In this document: one piece after another, positions 1 to 8,463 of the stretch
How the letters are laid out: each line of letters begins with the position of its first letter
How positions within the stretch are numbered: the first letter of the stretch is position 1
Position numbers and translations under genes: made by a program
The notes under the pieces: model-generated
What the model saw: only the letters and a program-made list of their open reading frames with translations
Told to the model about the DNA's origin: nothing
Databases searched by the model: none
Assembly (NCBI GenBank): GCA_934655935.1
Contig: CAKUHJ010000001.1
Location: forward strand, 8,689-72,688
Length of the DNA stretch: 64,000 bases
Origin: an uncultured Oscillospiraceae bacterium
GTDB taxonomy: Bacteria; Bacillota; Clostridia; Oscillospirales; Oscillospiraceae
Direction: 5' to 3'

Positions 1-1
1 C

Positions 2-478
2 CTGCAGACACGGGAGCTGTCGCTGCAGAACGGCACGGTATATGATTGCCGGGGCTGCTCCTTCGACGCCTGCCGGCATTTTGCCGAAAGCGGCGTATGC
101 TTCTACGGCGGCGCCATCTCCAACCAGGTCTTTCCCGCCATTCTGCAGAGCGACGCGCTGCTGTTCCTGTGCCCGAACTACAACGACGCCGTAAGCGCAA
201 ATTTGACGGCGCTCTTTAACCGGCTGACAAACCTTCTCATCCGGCAGGACCTGCACGGGAAGTATCTTTTCGGCATTGTGGTTTCCGGCTACTCCGGCAG
301 CGACCTTGTGGCCATGCAGCTGCTCGGGGCCATGTGCATGAACAAGACGGCCATTCTGCCGCCCCGCTTCTGCCTGATGCAGACGGCGAACGATCCGGGC
401 AGCGTTCAAAGGTCGGACGGAATCTCCGCCCGCCTGGACGCCTTCGCCGCGCAGATTCAAAATACGCTTCTGAGATAA
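2..478 (+). CDS. Flavodoxin-family NAD(P)H-dependent oxidoreductase, 5'-truncated by window edge
   Basis: The frame is open from base 2 and ends in TGA at 476-478; about 158 C-terminal residues are visible and the start lies outside. A Cys cluster (DCRGCSFDAC, around visible residues 15-24) is followed by a flavodoxin-like alpha/beta stretch (FGIVVSGYSGSDLVAMQLLGAM). Such Cys-bearing flavodoxin-fold proteins usually bind FMN and reduce small molecules or metals; the substrate cannot be read from the sequence. A strong hairpin terminator follows directly, so this is the last gene of its transcript. The family call rests on fold pattern only, and the missing N-terminus would hold the FMN-phosphate loop. 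Confidence 0.55.
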   Translation: MQTRELSLQNGTVYDCRGCSFDACRHFAESGVCFYGGAISNQVFPAILQSDALLFLCPNYNDAVSANLTALFNRLTNLLIRQDLHGKYLFGIVVSGYSGSDLVAMQLLGAMCMNKTAILPPRFCLMQTANDPGSVQRSDGISARLDAFAAQIQNTLLR

Positions 479-488
479 AAAATGGTCC

Positions 489-528
489 GGCGCAGCGCCC
501 TTGTGGGCGCTGCGCCAGATTTTTATTT
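489..528 (+). terminator. Rho-independent terminator after the flavodoxin-like gene
   Basis: A perfect 12-bp stem (GGCGCAGCGCCC, 489-500, with 505-516) around a TTGT loop is followed by AGATTTTTATTTT. It lies between two convergent genes and probably serves the plus-strand transcript. Confidence 0.85.
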
Positions 529-1857
529 TCCGGATTGAAGGGCCCTGCGCTCTTCCTTCGTATGTGCGAAGTGCTCAAGCACGGGGACAAACAGGAAGCA
601 GGTAAAGCCCGCCGTAAAGCCGCCGTTATACAGGCAGAACGCCCCGTGCAGCAGCGGCACACAGGTCACCAGCGTGTAATGAATCATGCCGGCCAGCACC
701 CCTGCCAGCCAGCCGTAGCGCCCCGCGACCGGGGAAAGCCCGTTTGCAAAGCAGAGGCCGATGACGATGGCCTGCGCGGAAAGCGCCATGGAAAATTCCG
801 CGCCCGTCAGCCCGCAGACAAATCTTGCCGCGAGGCTTGCCAGCGCGTAGCCGGCCATGATCGGCCAGACGTTCAGGGGATGGCTTCCCTTGAAGCAGCA
901 GCAGACCATGCAGAAGACGCACCCGAGCGTCGCCGCGTTCCACTTTGCCCCGACCAGCAGATAATAGGCCACAATGAATATGCCGTAGACACCAAGGTTC
1001 AGAATTGCCGCGCCGGAGCCGTATTTTGCGCCGTAGTCGACCTGATAGCCGGAGTCGCGCAGCAGCTTTCCATACGCCTTTCCGCCGCCCATGGCAAGGC
1101 CCCAGACAATCGCCAGACCGAATACCGCGCCGCAGAAGGCCAGGCTGATCACAGGGAAGCTGTCCCCGAGGCCGACGCCCTCCGACGCCGGAGGCGCGGG
1201 GATAAAAACCTTATAAAGAAGCGAACGCAGGAAGAATGCAATCAGGCCGATGGGAATCGCCGCGTTATAAAGATCGTAGCCCTTGTGCATGTTCGGGCTG
1301 TGCGGCAGCGCCGCCGGGAAAATAAAGCCGATAAAAACGCCGGCTGCCAGCGCAAGCAGAACGCCGCTCAGCGTAAAGCCATGCCAGCTTTCGCCCGGAT
1401 AGCGGAACAGCAGCTCCGTAATAAGCGGCGCAAGGCCTGTGGAAAAGAGGAATGCGTTTGCCATCGCACCGGGCTTCTTTTGCTTGACAATGCAGTAAAG
1501 CAGCACGCCTGCAAAGGAAAACCAGATGTTGAGGATTGTCGTGCCCCAGAAGCAGAAGCCCGCCGTCAGGAGGAAGGCCAGAACGCTCACGCCGTCCGGC
1601 TTGCTGCCGGGCAGGCAGTAGAGCCCCAGGCAGACCGCGCAGACCAGCGCGCAGTTGAGAAACGTCCCGGCAAAGCCGCCGTAGCTGGGGTCAAAGTAGC
1701 TTTTGACCGTCTGTCCGGACTGGACGCAGATTCGCCCAAGACCCGCGGCCATTTCCGCCCGGTCCGGCGAAAAGAGGGCGGCCAGAAGGCTCAGAAGCGC
1801 AAAGCCGGCAAACAGGCAGCGGATCGCCCGCTCCGGCTGATTCAGTTTTTCTTTCAT
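523..1857 (-). CDS. DUF1576 multi-pass membrane protein
   Basis: This is a 444-residue, very hydrophobic protein with at least ten predicted membrane spans over its whole length. The segment ALPHSPNMHKGYDLYNAAIP (about residues 185-204) and the overall two-repeat layout match what I know of DUF1576, a Firmicutes membrane family without a settled function. The ATG at 1857 has a GGGAGATGAAAGA ribosome site. Upstream a terminator closes the folD operon, so the gene probably has its own promoter, which I could not place with confidence. Transport is a reasonable guess from topology but nothing in the sequence names a substrate. Confidence 0.75.
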   Translation of the reverse strand: MKEKLNQPERAIRCLFAGFALLSLLAALFSPDRAEMAAGLGRICVQSGQTVKSYFDPSYGGFAGTFLNCALVCAVCLGLYCLPGSKPDGVSVLAFLLTAGFCFWGTTILNIWFSFAGVLLYCIVKQKKPGAMANAFLFSTGLAPLITELLFRYPGESWHGFTLSGVLLALAAGVFIGFIFPAALPHSPNMHKGYDLYNAAIPIGLIAFFLRSLLYKVFIPAPPASEGVGLGDSFPVISLAFCGAVFGLAIVWGLAMGGGKAYGKLLRDSGYQVDYGAKYGSGAAILNLGVYGIFIVAYYLLVGAKWNAATLGCVFCMVCCCFKGSHPLNVWPIMAGYALASLAARFVCGLTGAEFSMALSAQAIVIGLCFANGLSPVAGRYGWLAGVLAGMIHYTLVTCVPLLHGAFCLYNGGFTAGFTCFLFVPVLEHFAHTKEERRALQSGK

Positions 1858-1872
1858 TCTTTCATCTCCCTG

Positions 1873-1906
1873 TAAAAAGGCTGCCGCCGGAGGAAGCCGG
1901 CGGCAG
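1873..1906 (-). terminator. Terminator of the fhs-fchA-folD operon
   Basis: On the minus strand a perfect 10-bp stem (CTGCCGCCGG, hexanucleotide loop) is followed by CCTTTTTAC, 31 bases after the folD stop. Confidence 0.85.
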
Positions 1907-1937
1907 TTGGCGTGTCGAAAAAATTTCTTCGTCCAGC

Positions 1938-2816
1938 TTACATCGTGCGCTCTGCCGCCTCGACCACGTGGCCGATGAGCACGGAGGTCGTCACAGAGCC
2001 GACGCCGCCGGGAACCGGCGTAATCGCGCCGACAATCGGCTCGACCTCGGAGAAGACCGCGTCGCCGGCGATGGCACCCTTGCCGCCCTTGGAGTTGACC
2101 TTTTCCGGGTCCCAGTTGATGGAGACGTCGATCACAATCTGATTTTCAGAGACATAGTCCTTTGTCAGGCTGTTCAGAACGCCTGCCGCGGAAACCAGGA
2201 TATCCGCCTTGCGGGCGATACCGGCCACGTCCACAGTCTTGGTATGGCAGACGGTAACGGTGGCGTTCTTTGCCATGAGCATCATCGCCGCAGGCTTGCC
2301 CACAACGAGGGAGCGGCCGATGACGACGGCGTTCTTGCCCTTGCAGTCGATACCGTAGTAGTCGAGAATTTCCATGCAGGCCTGCGGCGTGCAGGGCGCA
2401 AAGCCCAGCTTCTTGCCGGTGAAGACGCCCGCGTTGGACAGATCCGTCATGCAGTCGACGTCCTTGGCCGCGGCCAGATGGTTGCAGATTTCGTCCTGAT
2501 CGGCCTTCAGATGCTTCGGCAGCGGCCGGAACATCAGGCAGCCGTGGATGGAAGCGTCGGCATTGATGGCCTCAAGCTGTGCAATGAGCGCTTCCTTGGT
2601 GACGTCCTCGGGCAGAACAAACTTCTGTACCTCGACGCCGATGAGCTCCGCGCGGGCCGTCGCGCCCTTTTCATAGGAAAGATCCGAGGGGTTTTCGCCG
2701 CAGCGCACAATGGCGAGCTTGGGGCTGACGCCCTTTTCCTTCAGCGCCGCGACGCGGGCCTGAAGCTTTTCGTTCATGGCGGCGGTAACTTCCTTGCCGA
2801 GCAGCAGTTTTGCCAT
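1938..2816 (-). CDS. folD: Bifunctional methylene-THF dehydrogenase / methenyl-THF cyclohydrolase
   Basis: FolD oxidises 5,10-methylene-THF with NAD(P)+ and hydrolyses the methenyl product to 10-formyl-THF, in the cytoplasm. The 292-residue product has the FolD signature: an N-terminal catalytic domain with SYEKGATARAE (the Y..K active-site pair), then a Rossmann domain with NAVVIGRSLVVGKPAAMMLM and the C-terminal TPVPGGVGSVTTSVL. I chose ATG 2816 (MAKLLLGKEV) because a GGAGAGG ribosome site lies 8 nt upstream; an in-frame GTG at 2834 would start upstream of that site. It is the third gene after fhs and fchA, so three enzymes interconverting formate, formyl-, methenyl- and methylene-THF are made together. 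Confidence 0.97.
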   Translation of the reverse strand: MAKLLLGKEVTAAMNEKLQARVAALKEKGVSPKLAIVRCGENPSDLSYEKGATARAELIGVEVQKFVLPEDVTKEALIAQLEAINADASIHGCLMFRPLPKHLKADQDEICNHLAAAKDVDCMTDLSNAGVFTGKKLGFAPCTPQACMEILDYYGIDCKGKNAVVIGRSLVVGKPAAMMLMAKNATVTVCHTKTVDVAGIARKADILVSAAGVLNSLTKDYVSENQIVIDVSINWDPEKVNSKGGKGAIAGDAVFSEVEPIVGAITPVPGGVGSVTTSVLIGHVVEAAERTM

Positions 2817-2837
2817 TTTATTCCTCTCCTTCACGTC

Positions 2838-3458
2838 TTATTTGAAGAATCCGGCCTTGACGGTTTCAAAAATCCCGTCGGCCAGCTTGCCGTAGGTATC
2901 CAGCATGGAAAGGCACTTTGCGTTCATTTCCTCTGCCAGCGCACGGTTCTGAAGCGTTTTGGTATTGATGAACACATTGAGCGACGCTGCCTGCAGCGCG
3001 GACTTCACAATCACCGCGCCGCACCCGGCGTCGGAGACGGCAAGGCGGGAGCCCTTTTCCGCGAAAACCTTGATGGCGTCCAGCGAGGCGCAGCACAGCT
3101 CCATAATGTGCATCGGGACCTGGCAGGCGGTAATCGTTGCCTTTTCCATGATCTCCGGGCGGCTGGGGTCGTCCTTCGGAATGCCATAGGCTCTGGACAG
3201 GGGGATAAAGCCCTCCGCATCTGCGGGAACCTGGTCCAGGAGCTCTGCCTGGAGGCGGTCGCACTCGGCCTTGAGGGCGACGATCTCCGCCTCAACGTCC
3301 GCATATTTCTTCTTGCCGACGGTCAGCGAGCCCACCATATTGCCGAGCGCCGTGCCGAGCGCGGCCACAAGCGCGGACGCGCCGCCGCCGCCGGGCGCAG
3401 GCTCGCTCGACGCGAGCACCGTGACAAATTCACGGCAGGATTTTGTCGTATAATCCAT
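2838..3458 (-). CDS. fchA: Cyclodeaminase/cyclohydrolase family protein (methenyl-THF cyclohydrolase, FchA type)
   Basis: This 206-residue, mostly helical protein matches the FTCD_C family (formiminotransferase-cyclodeaminase C-terminal domain). The N-terminal LASSEPAPGGGGASALVAALGTAL and the ADAEGFIPLSRAY segment are family hallmarks. In clostridia the stand-alone form (FchA) hydrolyses 5,10-methenyl-THF to 10-formyl-THF, while related enzymes act on formimino-THF. Being flanked by fhs and folD favours the cyclohydrolase role, which would overlap with the second activity of FolD. The start MDYTTK at 3458 follows AAGGAGAATCAC; an upstream ATG at 3473 would place that ribosome site inside the gene. 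Confidence 0.88.
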   Translation of the reverse strand: MDYTTKSCREFVTVLASSEPAPGGGGASALVAALGTALGNMVGSLTVGKKKYADVEAEIVALKAECDRLQAELLDQVPADAEGFIPLSRAYGIPKDDPSRPEIMEKATITACQVPMHIMELCCASLDAIKVFAEKGSRLAVSDAGCGAVIVKSALQAASLNVFINTKTLQNRALAEEMNAKCLSMLDTYGKLADGIFETVKAGFFK

Positions 3459-3482
3459 GTGATTCTCCTTCATTCACAATGT

Positions 3483-3512
3483 AAAAGGAGGCGGCGGATT
3501 ACCGCCGCCTCC
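3483..3512 (-). terminator. Intercistronic hairpin between fhs and fchA
   Basis: An 11-bp perfect stem (GGAGGCGGCGG with CCGCCGCCTCC, ATTA-type loop) is followed on the minus strand by only four T. It may be a partial terminator or 3' stabiliser giving more fhs than fchA-folD message. Confidence 0.6.
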
Positions 3513-3548
3513 CGGTTGGGTCTGCGTATATGCGCGTTTGTCCGTCTC

Positions 3549-5360
3549 TTAGAAGAGGCCCGAAACCTTGCCGGTCTCGGTGTCGACGTCGATGCGGCGG
3601 TAAGCCGGGTCGGACGAGGTACCGGGCATCATGGAGATGGCGCCGGCCATCGGGCAGAGGAACTTCGCGCCGCCGTACTCGAGGATGTCACGGATGGGCA
3701 GTCTCCAGTTCTTCGGCACGCCCTTCCAGCTGGGCTCATGCGACAAAGACAGATGGGTCTTGACCATCATCGTGCAGTAGTCGGCATACTTGGGGTCAGA
3801 CTCGAAGCGCTTGGCCTTTTCCAGAGCCAGCGGCGCCCAGTCGACGCCGTCCGCGCCGTAGACTTCCTTGGCGATGAGCTCCACGCGCTGACGCAGCGGC
3901 ATGCTCAGATCGTACAGGAACTTGACCTCGTTCTTCTCCTGGCAGGCGTCGATGACCGCCTCGGCCAGCTCGATTGCGCCTTCGCCGCCGTAACGCCAGT
4001 GGTTCGACAGCGCGCAGCGGACGCCGTGCTCCTTGCAGAGTCTGCGCAGAAGCGCAATCTCCGAGTCGGTATCGGTGTAGAACTGGTTGATGCAGACCAC
4101 GGGGACGATACCGGACTTCTTGATGGTGTTCACATGATGGAACAGGTTCTCGCAGCCCTTTTCCAGCAGCTCCAGATTCTCCTCGGTGTACTCAACCGGG
4201 AGCGGCCGGCCGGCGACCACCGCCGGGCCGCCGCCGTGCATCTTGAGCGCACGGATGGTCGCAACCAGGACGGAGACGTTCGGGGTAAGGCCGGAAAGGC
4301 GGGTCTTGACGTTCCAGAATTTTTCAAAGCCGATGTCGGCGGCAAAGCCGGACTCGGTCACATGGTAATCGAACAGCTTCAGAGCCAGACGGTCGCCGAT
4401 GACGGAGGACTGACCGATGGCGATGTTGGCAAACGGGCCCGCGTGAATCAGAACCGGCTGATGTTCGACAGAATAGCACATGGTGGGGTTGATGCAGTTG
4501 CGCATCCAGGCGGTCATGGCGCCAGCAACCTCGAGATCCTCGGTGGTGACGGGCTCGCCGCTGCGGGAATAGGCGACGACGATCTTGCCGATGCGCTCAC
4601 GCAGATCCTTCAGGTCGCGCGCGACCGCCAGAATGGCCATCAGCTCGGAGCCGACGGCAATACCGAACTTGGACTCCATCAGGTAGCCGTCCTTCGGCCC
4701 GCCGATGCCGATGATGATGTTGCGCAGGCCCTGCGCGCAGAAGTCGAGCACCCAGCCCATCTCCACACGCTTGGGATCGATGTCCAGCCGCTTCAGGCCG
4801 CGCTTGGCGAGCTGCTCGTCGTTATAATTGCGCTCGTGCTGCATCCGGGCGTTCAGCGCAACCATCGCCAGATTGTGCGCGTTCATAATATCGTTAATAT
4901 CACCGGTAAGGCCAAGGGAGAACTCGGTCATCGGCATCAGAAGCGCGTTGCCGCCGCCGGCAGCGGTGCCCTTGACGTTCATCGTCGGGCCGCCGGAGGG
5001 CTGACGCAGGCAGCCGCCGACATTCTTGCCGAGCTTGCCGAGGCCTTCGATCAGGCCGAGGGAGGTGGTGGACTTACCCTCGCCGAGCGGAGTGGGGGTA
5101 ATGGCGGTGACTTCGATGAACTTGCCGTCGGGCTTGTCCTTCAGGCGGTTCATGATCTTGATGAAGTCCAGCTTCGGCGTCTTGCCGTAGGGGATAATTT
5201 CCTCCGGCAGCAGGCCGAGCTTTTCCCGGAAGTAGTCGACAGAGGGAAGGGTCTTTTCCGCTTCCTCCGCGATCTGCCAGTCCTTGTAGACGGTCGGGTC
5301 GAGCGTGACGCGGCCGGTCTGCGGGTCTACATACTTGCCATCCTTGAATTCGATTGCCAT
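3549..5360 (-). CDS. fhs: Formate--tetrahydrofolate ligase
   Basis: The enzyme makes 10-formyl-THF from formate, THF and ATP, the entry of formate into one-carbon metabolism and the methyl branch of the Wood-Ljungdahl pathway. The 603-residue protein shows the family P-loop [13 protein letters not shown] (about residues 90-102), [20 protein letters not shown], and [13 protein letters not shown]. It is somewhat longer than the common ~556-residue enzyme, with an extended N-terminus before the P-loop. The ATG at 5360 follows an AAGGAGGAAACCTCTCT ribosome site. It leads the operon fhs-fchA-folD with a consensus-like promoter at 5493-5521 and a leader of about 125 nt. No other Wood-Ljungdahl genes are in view, so acetogenesis cannot be concluded. 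Confidence 0.97.
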   Translation of the reverse strand: MAIEFKDGKYVDPQTGRVTLDPTVYKDWQIAEEAEKTLPSVDYFREKLGLLPEEIIPYGKTPKLDFIKIMNRLKDKPDGKFIEVTAITPTPLGEGKSTTSLGLIEGLGKLGKNVGGCLRQPSGGPTMNVKGTAAGGGNALLMPMTEFSLGLTGDINDIMNAHNLAMVALNARMQHERNYNDEQLAKRGLKRLDIDPKRVEMGWVLDFCAQGLRNIIIGIGGPKDGYLMESKFGIAVGSELMAILAVARDLKDLRERIGKIVVAYSRSGEPVTTEDLEVAGAMTAWMRNCINPTMCYSVEHQPVLIHAGPFANIAIGQSSVIGDRLALKLFDYHVTESGFAADIGFEKFWNVKTRLSGLTPNVSVLVATIRALKMHGGGPAVVAGRPLPVEYTEENLELLEKGCENLFHHVNTIKKSGIVPVVCINQFYTDTDSEIALLRRLCKEHGVRCALSNHWRYGGEGAIELAEAVIDACQEKNEVKFLYDLSMPLRQRVELIAKEVYGADGVDWAPLALEKAKRFESDPKYADYCTMMVKTHLSLSHEPSWKGVPKNWRLPIRDILEYGGAKFLCPMAGAISMMPGTSSDPAYRRIDVDTETGKVSGLF

Positions 5361-5492
5361 AGAGAGGTTTCCTCCTTGTTCGCCCGGGATCTTTCACTAC
5401 CCCCGGGGAAAAAATAGTGTGACGCTGTGCATCCAATCTTCCGCAACTCCCAGCGCCCAGTTGAATCGATATTTTTTTATCGGTTCGTTGAC

Positions 5493-5521
5493 AGTGTAAC
5501 ACTAACTTTTTCAGAAGTCAA
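5493..5521 (-). promoter_or_regulatory. Promoter of the fhs operon with a long structured leader
   Basis: On the minus strand TTGACT (5521-5516), a 17-nt spacer and TACACT (5498-5493) form a sigma-A type promoter. Transcription would begin near 5486, leaving ~125 nt before the fhs ATG. That leader contains a small stem (GATGC/GCGTC) followed by six T, and a CCCGGG element that can pair with a second CCCGGG close to the ribosome site. I checked for ZTP and THF riboswitch hallmarks and could not recognise either. Confidence 0.75.
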
Positions 5522-5550
5522 CCAGAGATTCACGGAAATCTAAAAACACT

Positions 5551-5716
5551 ACTCAGCGTGGCGAAAAAGTCTTTTCGCCACGCTGAGTCCGGTTTTCTGA
5601 ACTCCAATAAGTTCAGAAAACCGCTTGATTGAACGCGAAGGGGGCTTTTTGCCCCCTTCCCTCTTCTCCCGCTGCTCTGTCGCAGAGCTGCAGATCATAG
5701 TTTTTCGACAGTCTCA
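5551..5716. repeat. Composite palindromic intergenic repeat, copy A
   Basis: Three hairpins in a row: a perfect 17-bp stem (5551-5588, ACTCAGCGTGGCGAAAA), a 13-bp stem (5591-5622, GGTTTTCTGAACT) and a 9-bp stem (5637-5659, GAAGGGGGC), then a smaller hairpin at 5674-5688 and CATAGTTTTTCGACAGTCTCA. The same modules in the same order occur in inverted orientation at 55897-56062. Read in the sense of the neighbouring symporter gene, the repeat begins 27 nt after the stop codon. Confidence 0.9.
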
Positions 5717-5743
5717 CTGCTGATTTTGGCGCCAGGATGCGGC

Positions 5744-6985
5744 TTACTTTGCAGCCTTTGCCCGCTTTTCGCGCTCCAGGCGGGAGATGAAGAGGGCGCA
5801 GGTTGCGTCGCCGGTGATGTTGAGGGTGGTCCGGCCCATGTCAAACAGCTTGTCGACGCCGGCGATGATGGCGATGCCCTCAACGGGAATGCCGATGGAC
5901 GTCAGGACCATGGCCAGCATGATCATGCCCGCGCCCGGCGTACCGGCCGTGCCGATGGAGGCAAGCGTCGCCGTCAGGACGATGGTCGCCATATTGGCAA
6001 GCGTCAGGTCCATGCCGTAGCAGCATGCGATGAAGACCGCGCAGACCGCCTGATAGATGGCCGTGCCGTCCATATTGATGGTCGAGCCGAGCGGCAGGAC
6101 GAAGGAGCTGATTTCCGGCTCCGCGCCCATCTCGTTGCAGCACTCGATGTTGAGCGGAAGCGTCGCGGCGGAGGAGGTGGTTGTAAACGCGCAGATCATC
6201 GCGGGGGCCAGACCCTTGAAGAACTGGATGGGGTTCATCTTCGAGAGGAAGCGGACAGACAGGCCGTAAACCACAACCACATGGACAATGTAGCCGATAT
6301 AGGCGATGCCGATGACCTTGGCCAGCGTACCGACAATTTCCGGGCCGTTGACGGCGACGACGTTCGTCATCAGGCAGAACACGCCGATGGGGGTGATCTT
6401 GATGATCATCATCATGATCTTCATCACGACCTCGAACAGGCAGTTGATGCCCTCGCCGACCTTTTCGCCCTTCTCGCCCGCGGCCAGGACGCCCGCGCCA
6501 AGGAGAATGGCCGTCACGATAACCGGAAGCATATCCGCGTTCACCATGGGCTTGAAGAAGTTATCCGGGAAGATGGCGACGATGACGCTCATGATATGCG
6601 GCGTTTCCTTGGCCTCATATTTCAGCGCGCTCAGCTCTTCGCCCGCCAGGGGCTTGAAGCCGCCCTTGAAGAGGTTGATCAGCACGAGGCCGATCACCAC
6701 GGCCAGCGCCGTGGTCGCCATGTAATAGACAAACGTCTTCAGGCCGACAGAGCCGACCCGCTTGAGGTCCTTCAGGGAGATGACGCCGTCTGCAATCGAC
6801 AAAAGCACCACGGGGACGACCAGGAACTTCAGAAGGTTGATGTAGATCGTGCCGATGGGCTTGATCCATTCGCCGGTGAAGGCCGGTGCGCCCTCAATTC
6901 TTGTGCAGATCCAGCCGGCCGCGATGCCGAGCAGCATGCCGATAAAAATCCAACCGGCAAGGCTCAATTTCTTCTTTTCTTTCAA
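5744..6985 (-). CDS. Dicarboxylate/amino acid:cation symporter (DAACS family)
   Basis: This membrane transporter imports C4-dicarboxylates or acidic/neutral amino acids with Na+ or H+. The 413-residue protein shows the family's serine-rich hairpin (AFTTTSSAATLPLNIE), the cation-site motif GSTINMDGTAIYQAV and the later AGVDKLFDMGRTTLNITGD. The substrate is not resolved: the last motif's D..RT..N pattern is shared by aspartate/glutamate and other carriers. The start is probably TTG at 6985, preceded by AAAGGAGAGA at 8-nt spacing; an in-frame ATG at 7021 lies upstream of that ribosome site inside a small palindrome. It is transcribed alone from the promoter at 7033-7061 and is followed by repeat copy A. 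Confidence 0.93.
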   Translation of the reverse strand: MKEKKKLSLAGWIFIGMLLGIAAGWICTRIEGAPAFTGEWIKPIGTIYINLLKFLVVPVVLLSIADGVISLKDLKRVGSVGLKTFVYYMATTALAVVIGLVLINLFKGGFKPLAGEELSALKYEAKETPHIMSVIVAIFPDNFFKPMVNADMLPVIVTAILLGAGVLAAGEKGEKVGEGINCLFEVVMKIMMMIIKITPIGVFCLMTNVVAVNGPEIVGTLAKVIGIAYIGYIVHVVVVYGLSVRFLSKMNPIQFFKGLAPAMICAFTTTSSAATLPLNIECCNEMGAEPEISSFVLPLGSTINMDGTAIYQAVCAVFIACCYGMDLTLANMATIVLTATLASIGTAGTPGAGMIMLAMVLTSIGIPVEGIAIIAGVDKLFDMGRTTLNITGDATCALFISRLEREKRAKAAK

Positions 6986-7032
6986 AAAACTCTCTCCTTT
7001 TCTCTGGGGAATAATCCCCAATTTCTGTATTC

Positions 7033-7061
7033 AGAATAACACAGGAACGGAAAGATGTAAA
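7033..7061 (-). promoter_or_regulatory. Promoter of the symporter gene
   Basis: Minus strand TTTACA (7061-7056), 17-nt spacer, TATTCT (7038-7033). The transcript start would be about 40 nt upstream of the TTG start codon. A 16-nt palindrome TGGGGAATAATCCCCA (7006-7021) lies in the leader. Confidence 0.7.
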
Positions 7062-7147
7062 TTGTTTTGCCAAATTTTAACGGAATATTAACGGTGTATT
7101 TCACCAAAATACACAAAGCCGCATGCTTGCATGACTACCCGGCCCGC

Positions 7148-8452
7148 TCAGAGCCAGCGTTCCCAGAGCTCCGAAACACGTTCCTTGAGCTGCATCCGCT
7201 CGTCCGTGCCGCGGTTCACCGCGTCCATCGCCCTTGCCAGGGCGTGGAAGGCCTCGTCACTCGGTCTGCGGTGCGGCGGATATTTTCCTGCCCGGTAATT
7301 CTCCAGCACGGTCTCATAGCGCGCCGCCGCCTGCGCGACAGCCTCCGCCCAGGAAAGATAGATCCGCTGCTGCGCCTGCTCCCCGACCTGGCGCATGGCC
7401 TCCGGCGCAGCCAGAAGCCCTGTAAGCACCGCCGCAAGGGAGGCTGCGTTTTCCTCCATCAGGAAGCCCGTCTGGCCGTCCTCGATGCCCTCGGCGGCGC
7501 AGCTGCCGCGAATCAGCACGCTCCCCAGCGCGCAGGCCGCCGCCTCGCGCACCACAAGGCCGTTCGTGTCAAAGCTGGAAGGAAACAGGAACAGGTCCGC
7601 CCGGCAGTACCAGGCCCGGATGATCTCCCGGTCATACTGCGGCGCGCAGAAGAACACGCACGCGTCAAGCCCCAGCGAATGGCTGTAGGCCATGACCTCG
7701 TCCCGGTCCGCGCCGCTGCCGACAAAGACCATGCGGAACGCCGTCCCCTGCGCGCGGAGCTTTGCCAGCGCGTCCAGGATGATCCGCAGGCCCTTGTACC
7801 ACATCATCCGGCCGACGAAGAGAAATACCGGCACCCCCTGCGGAAGATCATAGTCCTTCGTCGCCTCGCGCACAAGCGCGTCGTCCACGCGGCCCTTCGG
7901 AAAATCGACGCCGTTGGGCATCACGCGCCAGGTCCCCTCGTAGCCCAGGGCGCGCAGATTTTCCCCCGCGCCGTTGGAAACCGTCCACACCTCGTCGCAG
8001 GCGGCAATGTTGTCCACCAGCACGCGCTTGGCCTCCTCCTGCAGAAGCTTTCCGCGTACGGCGTTGGCAATGTCAATGTCAAACTTTGTATGATAGGTAA
8101 AGATCACCGGCACATCGATCCGGTCGCGCAGCGAGCGCGCGAGCATCGCAGAGGTAATCGGGCAGTGGCAGTGGATCAGGTCGAACCGGGCCTGCTCCAG
8201 GCGGCGGAGGGTCTGCGCGGAGAAGGGGAAGCCCGCGCGGTAGCCCACCAGCTTCGTCATATCGACGCTTGGATAGCGCACCACCGGGAAGGGGTATCGG
8301 CTATCGTCCGCGTCCGGATTTGCGGGCGTCACAACCGTGACCTCGTCTCCCCGGGCGCTTAAAAGCTGCGCGTAATTGCATACCGCGTTTGCCACGCCGT
8401 CAATGACCGGCGGGAAAGAGTCGTTTATGAGGCAGACGCTTCTTTTTTCCAT
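7148..8452 (-). CDS. GT4-type glycosyltransferase, probably lipid-directed
   Basis: The 434-residue protein has the two-domain GT-B fold pattern. The N-terminal domain holds SFPPVIDGVANAV and HCHCPITSAML; the C-terminal domain holds the donor-site run FVGRMMWYKGLRIILDAL and an EAAACALGSVLI-type E-rich motif near residue 370. The closest family I recognise is the group that glucosylates diacylglycerol (alpha-monoglucosyl-DAG synthase) and related PimB-like enzymes, so a membrane glycolipid or cell-wall product is likely. I chose ATG 8452 (MEKRSVCLIND) with its AAAGGAGA site, 11 nt after the L,D-transpeptidase stop; the two envelope genes form one transcript. Confidence 0.85.
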   Translation of the reverse strand: MEKRSVCLINDSFPPVIDGVANAVCNYAQLLSARGDEVTVVTPANPDADDSRYPFPVVRYPSVDMTKLVGYRAGFPFSAQTLRRLEQARFDLIHCHCPITSAMLARSLRDRIDVPVIFTYHTKFDIDIANAVRGKLLQEEAKRVLVDNIAACDEVWTVSNGAGENLRALGYEGTWRVMPNGVDFPKGRVDDALVREATKDYDLPQGVPVFLFVGRMMWYKGLRIILDALAKLRAQGTAFRMVFVGSGADRDEVMAYSHSLGLDACVFFCAPQYDREIIRAWYCRADLFLFPSSFDTNGLVVREAAACALGSVLIRGSCAAEGIEDGQTGFLMEENAASLAAVLTGLLAAPEAMRQVGEQAQQRIYLSWAEAVAQAAARYETVLENYRAGKYPPHRRPSDEAFHALARAMDAVNRGTDERMQLKERVSELWERWL

Positions 8453-8463
8453 GCTTTCTCCTT

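Noticed and set aside
1968-5417. A 1149-codon open frame on the plus strand opposite folD-fchA-fhs
   Set aside because: It is the antisense shadow of three well-conserved minus-strand enzymes in GC-rich DNA, with Arg/Asp/Gly/His-rich composition and no ribosome site or known domain.
5361-5490. ZTP (pfl) or THF riboswitch before fhs
   Set aside because: The conserved cores of these classes could not be found by eye; left as an unclassified leader.
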